Shown piece after piece: positions 36,606 through 44,686 of a stretch of DNA of 64,000 nt. Position numbers and translations under genes: made by a program. The notes below the pieces were generated by a model that did no database searches, was not told the DNA's origin, and saw only the letters and a program-made list of their open reading frames with translations. This DNA comes from Delftia tsuruhatensis (GTDB taxonomy: Bacteria > Pseudomonadota > Gammaproteobacteria > Burkholderiales > Burkholderiaceae_C). Every line of letters begins with the position of its first letter. The stretch's first letter is position 1. The DNA lies in contig NZ_LR813084.1 of assembly GCF_903815225.1 (NCBI RefSeq), positions 186,001 to 250,000 of the forward strand. Reading direction: 5' to 3'.

Positions 36606-38339
36606 ATGCAGTTTTCCGATTGGCCCCTGGCGCGGCGCCTGGCGCTGGCATTTGCGGGCGTCATCGCCATTTTTCTTGCCGTGATCCTGGTGGCCATCAA
36701 CAGCCAGAACCAGATCAAGGCAGCGCAGGAGTGGAACCAGCACACCTTCCGTGTCGCCGGCCTGGCCGAGGAGTTGCTGCTGGGGATGGTCAACATGGAG
36801 ACCGGCGTCAGGGGCTATCTGCTGTCCGGCGAGAGCAGCTTCCTGGAGCCCTGGGACAAGGGCTTGCAAGGCGTCCAGCAGGCCTGGGCGCAGCTGAAGA
36901 CGCTCACGCAGGACAACCCGGTCCAGCAAGCCCGCCTCGATGAACTGCAAGCCGCGCAGCAGGCCTTCATCGCCACGGAGCGCGAGTTGCTGGCCATGCG
37001 CAGGTCGGTGGATGAAGGCGCCATGTCGATGGACGCGTTTGTTGCCACTTTCAAACGTGCGAAGGCCAAGGCCATCATGGATGGCTTTCGCAAGATCCAG
37101 TCGGAATTCAGCCAGGCCGAACGCGACCTGCTGGTGCAACGGCAGGCGCAGGCCAATGCGCTGCGCAACCAGACCCTGACGCTGCAGCTGGCAGGCCTGG
37201 CGCTGGCCATGCTGGTGGCCACCGTGCTGGGCACCTGGGTCACACGCTCCATCACGCGGCCCCTGGAGCAGGCCGTCACGCTGGCAGGCGACATCGCCGC
37301 CGGCGACCTGAGTGTCTCGGTGCCGGCCGACCGGGGCGACGAGATCGGCAAGCTGCTGCGCTCGTTCAACGGCATGGCCGAGCGCCTGCGCGGCGTGGTC
37401 GGCGAGGTGCGCTCGGGCGTGGAGTCCGTGTCCACGGCCTCCAACCAGATCGCCAGCGGCAACCAGGACCTGTCCGCGCGCACCGAGCAGACGGCAGCCA
37501 ACCTGCAGGAGACGGCGGCCAGCATGGAGCAGCTGACGGCCACCGTCACCCAGTCGGCCGACACGGCGCGCCAGGCCAACCAGCTGGCGGCCACGGCGGC
37601 GAAGGCCGCCGAGCAGGGCGGAGCGGTGGTGGGCCAGGTGGTGCAGAGCATGCAGCAGATCACGGACAGCAGCCGCAAGATCGCCGACATCATCGGCGTG
37701 ATCGACGGCATTGCCTTCCAGACCAACATCCTGGCGCTGAACGCGGCGCGCGCGGGCGAGCAGGGCCGGGGCTTCGCCGTGGTGGCGGGCGAGGTGCGTT
37801 CGCTGGCCCAGCGCAGCGCGGAGGCGGCCAAGGAGATCAAGACGCTGATCACGACCAGCGTGGACAACGTGCAATCGGGCTCGCAGCAGGTGGAGCAGGC
37901 GGGGCGCTCCATGGAGGAGATCGTGTCCAGCGTGCGCAGGGTGAGTGATCTGATCGGAGAGATCACGGCGTCGTCGACGGAGCAGCGCGACGGGATCGGC
38001 CAGGTGAACCAGGCGGTGAGCCAGCTGGACCAGATGACGCAGCAGAATGCGGCGCTGGTGGAGGAGTCGAGCGCGGCGGCGCTGGCCATGCAGGAGCAGG
38101 CGAGGCGCCTGGCGGGGGTGGTGGCCGTGTTCAAGCTGGGGCAGGAGGGCAGTGCGCTGGCGCCTGCCAGGGCATCCGCGCCGGCCCGCAGGCCCGCTGC
38201 TGCTGCCGTGCCGGCGCGGACTGCCCCTGCCCGCAGGATCTCGGGGGCGGCGCCCCTGCCGGCATCACGAGGGGATCAGGGCAGCAGGCCGGCGCATGCC
38301 AGCGGCAAGGTGGAGGAGGGTGAATGGGCGTCGTTCTGA
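36606..38339 (+). CDS. methyl-accepting chemotaxis protein lacking four tip residues
   Basis: This 577-residue chemoreceptor has a membrane helix at about 12-32, a CHASE3-like helical periplasmic domain (about 35-190, with [13 protein letters not shown]), a second helix (about 195-213), a HAMP domain ([20 protein letters not shown]) and a signalling coiled coil. The hairpin tip reads [14 protein letters not shown]; the near-invariant form, present in the other receptor of this window, is [18 protein letters not shown]. Four residues (VEAA) are missing in frame, including the position of Tsr Glu385. This should disturb trimer and CheA/CheW contacts. The C-terminal tail is long and Ala/Arg-rich. 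GGAGAG precedes ATG 36606. Confidence 0.9.
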   Translation: MQFSDWPLARRLALAFAGVIAIFLAVILVAINSQNQIKAAQEWNQHTFRVAGLAEELLLGMVNMETGVRGYLLSGESSFLEPWDKGLQGVQQAWAQLKTLTQDNPVQQARLDELQAAQQAFIATERELLAMRRSVDEGAMSMDAFVATFKRAKAKAIMDGFRKIQSEFSQAERDLLVQRQAQANALRNQTLTLQLAGLALAMLVATVLGTWVTRSITRPLEQAVTLAGDIAAGDLSVSVPADRGDEIGKLLRSFNGMAERLRGVVGEVRSGVESVSTASNQIASGNQDLSARTEQTAANLQETAASMEQLTATVTQSADTARQANQLAATAAKAAEQGGAVVGQVVQSMQQITDSSRKIADIIGVIDGIAFQTNILALNAARAGEQGRGFAVVAGEVRSLAQRSAEAAKEIKTLITTSVDNVQSGSQQVEQAGRSMEEIVSSVRRVSDLIGEITASSTEQRDGIGQVNQAVSQLDQMTQQNAALVEESSAAALAMQEQARRLAGVVAVFKLGQEGSALAPARASAPARRPAAAAVPARTAPARRISGAAPLPASRGDQGSRPAHASGKVEEGEWASF

Positions 38340-38367
38340 AGGCCGGCCTGGAGAGCGATGGCGGTCG

Positions 38368-39312
38368 CTAGGCTTTGCCCTTGTCGTCACCTTTGTCATC
38401 GCCCGGAAGCCAGCAGGGCACGGCCGAGACGATGGCCTCGCGCAGGAACTGCTGGAAGGTGCGGGCTGCCATGGTGGGCTGGCGGTCGGGCATGCGCACC
38501 AGGTACATGGCGTTGCCCAGGCCGGGGAAGTCCACATGTTCCAGCACGGGCACGAGGCGGCCATCGGCAATCGCGCCAGCCGTGACGTAGTGGGGCAGCA
38601 GGGCCAGGCCCTGGCCGGCGGTCACGGCCTCGTACAGCAGCCGGTAGTCGCCGGACTGCAGCGAGGGCGAGACTTCCATGCTGCCCGCCGCCGCGCCGCC
38701 CTGCGTGTGGAAAGCCAGCCTGCTGCCCATGGCCAGCGGCAGGATGAGGCGGGCATGGGCCAGGTCGGCAGCTTCCCGCAACGGTCCTGCCAGCGCCTGC
38801 AGGCAGGCGGGCGTGGCCACGAAATGCCAGCGGACCTCGCACAGCTTGGTGGCCACCAGGTCGTCCAGCGGCGAGGAGGTGATCTGCACGGCCAGGTCGA
38901 CCTTGGACGCCACCAGGTCGCCGAGCTGGTCGTTGATGAGCAGGCGCAGCCGGATATCGGGATGCTCGCGGCAAAAGCTCAGGATCAGCGGCTTGAGATA
39001 GAAGTGACCGAAGCCCGTGGGCACGCGCACGCCGACTTCGCCGCTGACGGTGGAGCGCAGTTGGTGGATGGCATTGCGGGCGCTTTGCAGCTCCCGCATC
39101 ATCGCCAGGCAGCTCTGGTACAGCAGGCGCCCGGCCTGGGTCAGCTCTACGCTGCGCGTGTTGCGACGCAGCAGTTGCGTCCCCATCTCGGACTCCAGGG
39201 CCTTGAGTCGGCGCGACACGTTCGATCGCGTCATGCCGCTGCGCTGCGCGGCGCCCGTGAGGCTGCCGGCTTCTGCGATGTCGATGAAGACGCGGCACAG
39301 GTTCAGATCCAT
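38368..39312 (-). CDS. LysR-family transcriptional regulator
   Basis: This is about 314 residues from MDLNLCRVFIDIAEAGS, a standard LysR start (an ATG 8 codons earlier is possible). The helix-turn-helix covers residues 1-60 and the effector domain about 85-295; the tail is charged (GDDKGDDKGKA). The form RVFIDIAEAGSLTGAAQR with LLRRNTRSVELTQAG resembles the CrgA/PtrR-like group. It is divergent from the CoA-transferase/oxidoreductase/Bug operon at 39443-42683 and is probably its regulator. The 130-base gap contains GCTGCC-N12-GGCAGC (39374-39397), a possible operator. Confidence 0.9.
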   Translation of the reverse strand: MDLNLCRVFIDIAEAGSLTGAAQRSGMTRSNVSRRLKALESEMGTQLLRRNTRSVELTQAGRLLYQSCLAMMRELQSARNAIHQLRSTVSGEVGVRVPTGFGHFYLKPLILSFCREHPDIRLRLLINDQLGDLVASKVDLAVQITSSPLDDLVATKLCEVRWHFVATPACLQALAGPLREAADLAHARLILPLAMGSRLAFHTQGGAAAGSMEVSPSLQSGDYRLLYEAVTAGQGLALLPHYVTAGAIADGRLVPVLEHVDFPGLGNAMYLVRMPDRQPTMAARTFQQFLREAIVSAVPCWLPGDDKGDDKGKA

Positions 39313-39442
39313 CACGGCATTGTTCGCTTCCCGCATCCGGCGATTGTTGATTGCAGCTCACCAAGCATGGGCTGCTGCCGGGGATTGTGGTGGCAGCGCC
39401 GGTTTTCTAGCATGGAGCAAACCATGCGAAAGGCCGCAATCC

Positions 39443-40639
39443 ATGAACCAAGATGCCGAGCAAACCGCGCCGTTGGCGCACTACAAGGTGCTGGACCTGA
39501 GCCAGGGCGTGGCCGGTCCCTACTGCGCCCACCTGCTGTCGCGCCAGGGGGCCGAGGTGGTCAAGGTGGAGCCGCCGGATGGCGACTGGGCGCGCCATGT
39601 GGGCCTGTCCCGCGAGGGCCAGAGCAGCCTGTCGGCCACCTACAACGCGGGCAAGCGCAGCATCGCGGTCGATGCGCGCCAGCCGGGGGGCGGGGCCCTG
39701 CTCAGGCGGCTGGCCGAGGGTGCGGACGTCGTCATCCAGAACTTCCGGCCTCAGGTGGTGCAGCGCATGGGCGTGGACTACGACAGCCTGCGCGCGGCCG
39801 GCATGAACCCGGTCTATGTGTCCATCAGCGGCTACGGTCCGACGGGGCCGTATGCCGACCGGCCGGCCACTGACTCCGTCATGCAGGCGGATTCCGGTCT
39901 CATGGCGGCCAACCGGGACGCCCAGGGCCGACCGCAGCGCGTGGGCCTGCTGCTGGCCGATATCGCGGCGGGCGTCTATGCGGCCCAGGCCTGCACGGCC
40001 GCCCTGCTGGGCAAGGCGCGCGACGGCCGGGGCCGCCATGTGCAGCTCAATCTGTTCGAGGTCTGCTGCGCGCTGCAGTCCACGGTGCTCGCCGAGAACG
40101 CACTGTGCGGCGGCCAACCGTCCGCCGGCGTGAGTGCGCCCAACGGCGTCTTCGCCGCCGCCGATGGCTTCATCACCCTGCTGGCGCTCAACAACGACCA
40201 GTTCGAACGCCTGTGCCGTGCGCTGGACCTGCCGCACTGGCTGCAGGACGCGCGCTTTGCCAGCAATGCGCTGCGTCTGGCCCACAAGCGGGAGCTGCAT
40301 GCCGAGCTTGATGCCCTGATCGCCCGCCACCCGCGTGCCTGGTGGGAGCAGCGCCTGGACGCGCAGGGCGCCCTGCATGCCAGTGTGCAAAACCTGTGCG
40401 ATGTGGTGAGTCACCCCCAGGCCGCACACCTGCAATCGTTTGCGCAGCTGGAGCAGCCGGGCTTCGGCAGCCTGCTCTATGCGGCCTCGCCCTGGTCGCC
40501 GCTGGGCAGGCGGCCGGGCGTTGCACCGCGTACCGGCGAGCATTCGGCACAGATCCTGGCCGAAGCTGGCTTTGACGCGCAGCAGGTACAGGCGTTGATC
40601 GCCAGCGGCGTCGTGCGGCAATCCGAGGAGGCGGCATGA
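39443..40639 (+). CDS. class III (CaiB/BaiF) CoA-transferase
   Basis: This 398-residue enzyme activates a carboxylic acid by CoA transfer. YKVLDLSQGVAGPYCAHLLS opens the protein, and the expected catalytic Asp is D173 in LLLADIAAGVY. Also typical are SISGYGPTGPYADRPATD and DGRGRHVQLNLFE. It is the first gene of a tightly coupled operon: its stop overlaps the start of the oxidoreductase gene by four bases. With a Bug protein gene in third place, the operon looks like an uptake-and-activation module for one organic acid. Confidence 0.9.
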   Translation: MNQDAEQTAPLAHYKVLDLSQGVAGPYCAHLLSRQGAEVVKVEPPDGDWARHVGLSREGQSSLSATYNAGKRSIAVDARQPGGGALLRRLAEGADVVIQNFRPQVVQRMGVDYDSLRAAGMNPVYVSISGYGPTGPYADRPATDSVMQADSGLMAANRDAQGRPQRVGLLLADIAAGVYAAQACTAALLGKARDGRGRHVQLNLFEVCCALQSTVLAENALCGGQPSAGVSAPNGVFAAADGFITLLALNNDQFERLCRALDLPHWLQDARFASNALRLAHKRELHAELDALIARHPRAWWEQRLDAQGALHASVQNLCDVVSHPQAAHLQSFAQLEQPGFGSLLYAASPWSPLGRRPGVAPRTGEHSAQILAEAGFDAQQVQALIASGVVRQSEEAA

Positions 40640-41673
40640 ACACGGCACACACGATGCAGGCCCTGGTGTGCCGCGCCTTTGGTCCACCACAGGACGTGGT
40701 ACAGATGCAGCAAATCGCCAGCCCCGGTCCGGGCCTGGCGCCCTCGCAAGTCCGGATCGCCGTGGCCTATGCCAATGTCAGCCATGCCACGGGGCTGTTG
40801 ATCGAGGGAAAGTACCAGCGCAGGCCGCCACTGCCCTTCGTGCCCGGCACCGAGGGTGTGGGGCGGGTGCTGGAGTGCGGCAGCGCGGTGGAGCATCTGC
40901 AGGTCGGCGATGCCGTGGCCTTCATCGCCGACTGGGGCGCCTTCGCGCAGCAGGTGGTGCTGCGGGCCCATACCGTGTACCGCATCCCTGGGCAGCTGCC
41001 GTGGCTCAAGGCCTTGCCCATCGCCCTGTCCTATGGCACGGCCTATACGGCCTTGCATTGGCGCATGCAACTGCAGTCCGGCGACGCGGTGCTGGTGCTG
41101 GGCGCGGGATCAGGCGTGGGCGCTGCCGCCGTGGAGGTGGCGCGCCAGACGCCCGGTGTGCATGTCATCGCCTGCGCCAGCACCGAAGACAAGCGCAACG
41201 ATGCGCTGCGCCGGGGCGCCCACCATGCCGTGGAGCCCGCCGACCTGGCCGCCCGGGTCAAGGCGTTGACAGGGGGGCACGGCGCCTCGGTGGTGTTCGA
41301 TCCCGTGGGCGGCGATCTGCTGCTGCAGGCCCTCAGGGCAGCCGCGCAGAACGCGCAGATCCTCAGCGTGGGCTTTGCCAGCGGCGGCATCCCGCAGGTG
41401 CCCATGAACCTGGCCCTGGTCAAGAACCTCACGCTGCACGGCTTCTTCTATGGCCGCTATATCGGTTGGACGCCGGCCGACGAACGCGAAGCCTTTGCCG
41501 CGCGGCTGCAGGCGGCCATCGCCACCTTGTTCGGCTGGGCCGTCGAAGGGCGCATCCATCCCCATGTCAGCCAGGTTTTCGAGATGCACCAGCTGGCGGA
41601 TGCGCTGCGGGCACTGCATGGCCGCAGCGTGACCGGAAAACTCGCACTCGCCATTCAAGGAGACAAGATATGA
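40636..41673 (+). CDS. zinc-less MDR oxidoreductase (quinone oxidoreductase-like)
   Basis: This 345-residue medium-chain dehydrogenase/reductase is probably NADPH-dependent and acts on a quinone, enone or enoyl-CoA. The catalytic domain is N-terminal; the Rossmann motif is LVLGAGSGVGAAAVEVAR (about residues 153-170). The Cys ligands of structural or catalytic zinc are absent (the proximal region reads NVSHATGLLIEGKY), as in quinone oxidoreductases and acrylyl-CoA reductase-like enzymes. VVFDPVGGDLLLQALRA is family-typical. It overlaps the CoA-transferase and the Bug gene by four bases each, so all three are cotranslated. Reduction of an enoyl-CoA formed by the CoA-transferase is a reasonable guess. 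Confidence 0.88.
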   Translation: MNTAHTMQALVCRAFGPPQDVVQMQQIASPGPGLAPSQVRIAVAYANVSHATGLLIEGKYQRRPPLPFVPGTEGVGRVLECGSAVEHLQVGDAVAFIADWGAFAQQVVLRAHTVYRIPGQLPWLKALPIALSYGTAYTALHWRMQLQSGDAVLVLGAGSGVGAAAVEVARQTPGVHVIACASTEDKRNDALRRGAHHAVEPADLAARVKALTGGHGASVVFDPVGGDLLLQALRAAAQNAQILSVGFASGGIPQVPMNLALVKNLTLHGFFYGRYIGWTPADEREAFAARLQAAIATLFGWAVEGRIHPHVSQVFEMHQLADALRALHGRSVTGKLALAIQGDKI

Positions 41674-42683
41674 CCCGGTACAGCCGCAGCACCTTCGTTT
41701 CACGCCGTTCCCTGCTGGGCGCCGCCGCCATGGCTGCGACCTTTGGCGGTTCCAGGGCCTACGCGTCATCGCCAGGGGCCGTCCAGGGCTTTCCCAAGTC
41801 GCCCATCCGCGTCGTCGTGCCCTATCCGCCGGGCGGTCCCACCGATGTCGTGGGGCGCGTGGTCACGGCCCGGCTGGGCGAGGCCCTGGGCCAGCCCATC
41901 GTGGTGGACAACAAGGCGGGTGCCAGCGGCATGGTGGGGGCGGCCATGGTCGCCAAGGCGCCGGCCGACGGCTACACGCTGCTGGTCAACGCCTCCATCC
42001 ACGTCATCAACCCCTATGTCTACGCCAGTGCCCCCTACGACGCCTTCCGCGATTTCGAGCCGGTCACCCAACTGGTCGATGTGCCCCTGGTGCTGGTGGT
42101 AGGGAATGCGCTGCCCGCCAGGAGCCTGCAGGAGCTGATCGCCCATGCCAGGGCCCATCCGGGCCAGGTCAACTTCGGCTCGGCCGGCAATGCGTCGTCA
42201 CAGCACCTGTCGGGCGAGCTGTTCCGCTTGAAGACCGGCGCACAGATGCAGCATGTGCCCTACAAGGGCAGCTCGCCGGCCCTGACCGACCTGATGGGCG
42301 GGCAGATCCAGCTGATGTTCGATTCCATGCCCTCGGCCATGCCCTTCATCGCCTCGGGCCGGCTGCGCGCGCTGGCCGTCACCTCGGCACGGCGCTCGCC
42401 CTCCCTGCCCGATGTGCCCACCATGGAGGAGGCCGGCATGCCCGGCTTTCACACCAGCACCTGGTACGGCCTGTGGGCACCCCGGAGCACGCCCGAGGAC
42501 GTGGTGCGAAAACTCTGGAGCGAAGCCCGCAAGGTGCTGGACGAACCGCAGGTCGCCGCCCAGTACCGCCGCCTGGGCGCCGAGCCCGTGGGCTCCACGC
42601 CCGCCGAGTTCGCGCGCTACATCCAGGCCGAGGCCCGCAAGTGGGAGGAGATCGTGAAGGCTTCGGGGGCGCGGGCGGATTGA
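41670..42683 (+). CDS. Bug/TctC-family periplasmic binding protein
   Basis: This 337-residue receptor has a twin-arginine signal (SRRSLLGAAAMAATFGG), unlike most Bug proteins in the window. Family motifs: VVPYPPGGPTDVVG, KAGASGMVGAAMV, NFGSAGNASSQHLSGELF and VPYKGSSPALTDLMGGQIQ. AAGGAG precedes ATG 41670, which overlaps the oxidoreductase stop. Being third in a CoA-transferase/reductase operon, it probably delivers the acid that those enzymes process. The C-terminus (KASGARAD) matches that of other Bug proteins here, which suggests local duplication or a shared ancestor. Confidence 0.92.
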   Translation: MTRYSRSTFVSRRSLLGAAAMAATFGGSRAYASSPGAVQGFPKSPIRVVVPYPPGGPTDVVGRVVTARLGEALGQPIVVDNKAGASGMVGAAMVAKAPADGYTLLVNASIHVINPYVYASAPYDAFRDFEPVTQLVDVPLVLVVGNALPARSLQELIAHARAHPGQVNFGSAGNASSQHLSGELFRLKTGAQMQHVPYKGSSPALTDLMGGQIQLMFDSMPSAMPFIASGRLRALAVTSARRSPSLPDVPTMEEAGMPGFHTSTWYGLWAPRSTPEDVVRKLWSEARKVLDEPQVAAQYRRLGAEPVGSTPAEFARYIQAEARKWEEIVKASGARAD

Positions 42684-42702
42684 GGCGGGAGCGTGACTGG
42701 CT

Positions 42703-43074
42703 TCAATCCTCGTCCCATGGCGAGTCGGAGGCCAAGTGCCGCTCCAGCTCCATGGCATCGTGCAGCACGCGGCTGATGACCAGTTTTTCGCCATGCATTC
42801 GGTAGATCAGGAAATGCCTGGGGTGGCGCACGATGCCGGTGGCTGTGCGTGCCCGGTCACGGCTCAGACGCAAATGCCATGAGCGCACGCCGTCTCCCAA
42901 CTCGGGCCGCTCCATGCTGCCCGCTCGGCAGGGCTGGGCAGCAAGATCGCGCAATGCAGTCGCAATCAGGGCTTGATAGCGCATGCGGGCTGGCACGCCA
43001 AAGCGCTGTTGAGACCAAGCGAGGATGTCGACAAGGTCTGCTTGCGCTGCCGTGGAAAGGCGGTATTGCGCCAT
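42703..43074 (-). CDS. parE: ParE/RelE-superfamily toxin
   Basis: This is the toxin of a type II toxin-antitoxin pair; ParE members poison DNA gyrase. The 123-residue protein has a typical ParE start (YRLSTAAQADLVDILAWSQQRFG) and a core strand region, RHFLIYRMHGEKLVISRVLH. It is about 25 residues longer than usual, extended at the C-terminus (LERHLASDSPWDED). Its ATG overlaps the antitoxin stop by one base (TGATG), so the two are coupled. It lies downstream of the antitoxin under the palindromic promoter. Confidence 0.88.
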   Translation of the reverse strand: MAQYRLSTAAQADLVDILAWSQQRFGVPARMRYQALIATALRDLAAQPCRAGSMERPELGDGVRSWHLRLSRDRARTATGIVRHPRHFLIYRMHGEKLVISRVLHDAMELERHLASDSPWDED

Positions 43075-43364
43075 CAGGCCTTCGTCTGGGTGCGGCTGGA
43101 AGCTTCCTGTCCCAGGCTTGCGATGAAGCTGTCGAGTTGGTTGTCCGACAGATCGATGTAGCGGCCAGCGGCGATATCGGTCCAGCCTTGCCGTGCCGCC
43201 TCCTGAAGGGCCTTGAGCTTTGCAGCTTCGAGGGACTCTCGCTGCTCGACCAAGCGAAGGCCTTCACGCAGCACCTCGCTGGCGTTCTGATAGCGGCCTG
43301 ACTGCACCAGTTCTTCGACAAGTTCGTGCTGGTGGTCGCTGAGCACCACATTGCGTGTCGGCAT
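43074..43364 (-). CDS. parD: ParD-family antitoxin
   Basis: This 96-residue antitoxin has an N-terminal ribbon-helix-helix (about residues 1-45; TRNVVLSDHQHELVEELVQS, then YQNASEVLREGLRLVEQRE) that binds DNA, and a C-terminal helical tail that would wrap the toxin. It likely represses its own promoter together with ParE. AGGAG lies upstream of ATG 43364. A long in-frame extension upstream to 43697 runs antisense into the thiolase gene and is rejected. Confidence 0.9.
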   Translation of the reverse strand: MPTRNVVLSDHQHELVEELVQSGRYQNASEVLREGLRLVEQRESLEAAKLKALQEAARQGWTDIAAGRYIDLSDNQLDSFIASLGQEASSRTQTKA

Positions 43365-43395
43365 GGTCGTCTGCTCCTGCGGTGAATAGGGCTTC

Positions 43396-43429
43396 AGTCT
43401 AGAAGGATTGGCATAGTATGCCAATCCTT
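43396..43429 (-). promoter_or_regulatory. parDE promoter with perfect palindromic operator
   Basis: AAGGATTGGCATA (43403-43415), one central base, and TATGCCAATCCTT (43417-43429) make a perfect 13-1-13 palindrome. On the minus strand TTGGCA (43424-43419), a 17-base spacer and TAGACT (43401-43396) form a promoter whose -35 element lies inside the palindrome. ParD binding here would block transcription. Confidence 0.8.
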
Positions 43430-43458
43430 GGGAGCATCCAGCGGATACTCCCCCGACC

Positions 43459-44667
43459 TCACACCCGCTCGAACACCGCCGCGATCCCCTGGCCACCGCC
43501 GATGCACATGGTCTCCAGCCCATAGCGGCCCTTGCGGCGCTCCAGCTCGTGCAGCAGCGTGGCCAGGATGCGCACGCCCGTGGCGCCGATGGGGTGGCCC
43601 AGGGAGATGCCGGAGCCGTTGACGTTGAGCTTGTGATCGATGGCGGCCTGGTCGTTCCACTCCCAACCCTTGAGCACGGACAGCACCTGGCAGGCAAAGG
43701 CTTCGTTGAGTTCGACCAGGTCCATCTGGTCCAGCGTGAGGTTCAGGCGCGCCAGCAGTTTCTTGACGGCGGGCACGGGGCCTATGCCCATGTGCGAGGG
43801 CTCGCAGCCTGCGGCGGCCCAGCCCACCAGGGTGGCCATGGGGGTGAGGCCCAGTTCGGCCAGCTTGTCCTCGGCCACGATCAGGCAGGCGGCGCTGGCG
43901 TCGTTCTGCTGGCTGGCGTTGCCGGCCGTGACCGTTCCATTGGGCATGAGCACGCGCAGCTTGCCCATGCTGTCGGTGGTGGCGTCGGCGCGAAAGCCTT
44001 CGTCGCGCGTGAACAGCACGGGGTCGCCCTTGCGCTGGGGCACCTTGACGGGGACGATCTCGTCGGCGAAGCGGCCGGCCTCCCAGGCGGCGGCGGCGCG
44101 CTGGTGGCTGCGCACGGCGTAGGCGTCGGCGGCCTCGCGGGTGATGCCCCAGTCGCGCGCCAGGTTCTCGGCCGTCTCGATCATTCCCGAGATCTTGCCG
44201 AAGCGTTCCACGGGCTGGGAGCGCTCGCGGCCCCGGTCCAGGCGGTCGTAGAAGCGCACGTTGCCCGAGCGAGCGCCCCAGCGCATGTCGGTGCTGTAGT
44301 ACTCGATGTTGCTCATGCTTTCCACGCCGCCCGCGATGACCACGTCGGCGGCGCCGCTTTGCACCATCATGGCCGCCGTGACCACGGCCTGCAGGCCGCC
44401 GCCGCAGCGCCGGTCCAGCTGCATGCCGGGCACTTCCACGGGCAGGCCCGCCTGCAGCGCGGCCCAGCGGCCCACGCAGGGCGTCTCGCTGCTGGCATAG
44501 GACTGGGCGAAGACCACGTCGTCGATGCGTGCGGGATCGATGCCGCTTTTCTCGACCACGGCGCGCACCGTGGTGGCCGCGAGTTCCTCGACCGATACGG
44601 GCCGCAGGCTGCCGCCGAAGCTGCCCACGGGTGTGCGAAGGGGGGTGACGATGGCGGCTCTGCGCAT
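43459..44667 (-). CDS. acetyl-CoA acetyltransferase (thiolase)
   Basis: This 402-residue thiolase cleaves a 3-oxoacyl-CoA to acetyl-CoA and a shortened acyl-CoA, or runs in the biosynthetic direction. The catalytic residues are present: C88 in LDRRCGGGLQAV, H358 in GHPIGATG and C388 in CIGGGQG. It is complete and begins RRAAIVTPLRTPVGSFGG. It is the last gene of a minus-strand acyl-CoA degradation cluster; 19 bases separate it from the CoA-transferase-like gene. It contrasts with the Cys-less thiolase-fold protein at 22333-23544. Confidence 0.93.
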   Translation of the reverse strand: MRRAAIVTPLRTPVGSFGGSLRPVSVEELAATTVRAVVEKSGIDPARIDDVVFAQSYASSETPCVGRWAALQAGLPVEVPGMQLDRRCGGGLQAVVTAAMMVQSGAADVVIAGGVESMSNIEYYSTDMRWGARSGNVRFYDRLDRGRERSQPVERFGKISGMIETAENLARDWGITREAADAYAVRSHQRAAAAWEAGRFADEIVPVKVPQRKGDPVLFTRDEGFRADATTDSMGKLRVLMPNGTVTAGNASQQNDASAACLIVAEDKLAELGLTPMATLVGWAAAGCEPSHMGIGPVPAVKKLLARLNLTLDQMDLVELNEAFACQVLSVLKGWEWNDQAAIDHKLNVNGSGISLGHPIGATGVRILATLLHELERRKGRYGLETMCIGGGQGIAAVFERV

Positions 44668-44686
44668 GGTGTTGTCTCCTGGGGAA

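Noticed and set aside
43365-43697. long N-terminal extension of the ParD antitoxin
   Set aside because: It runs antisense through the thiolase gene and lacks antitoxin-like sequence; the AGGAG-preceded ATG at 43364 fits the family.
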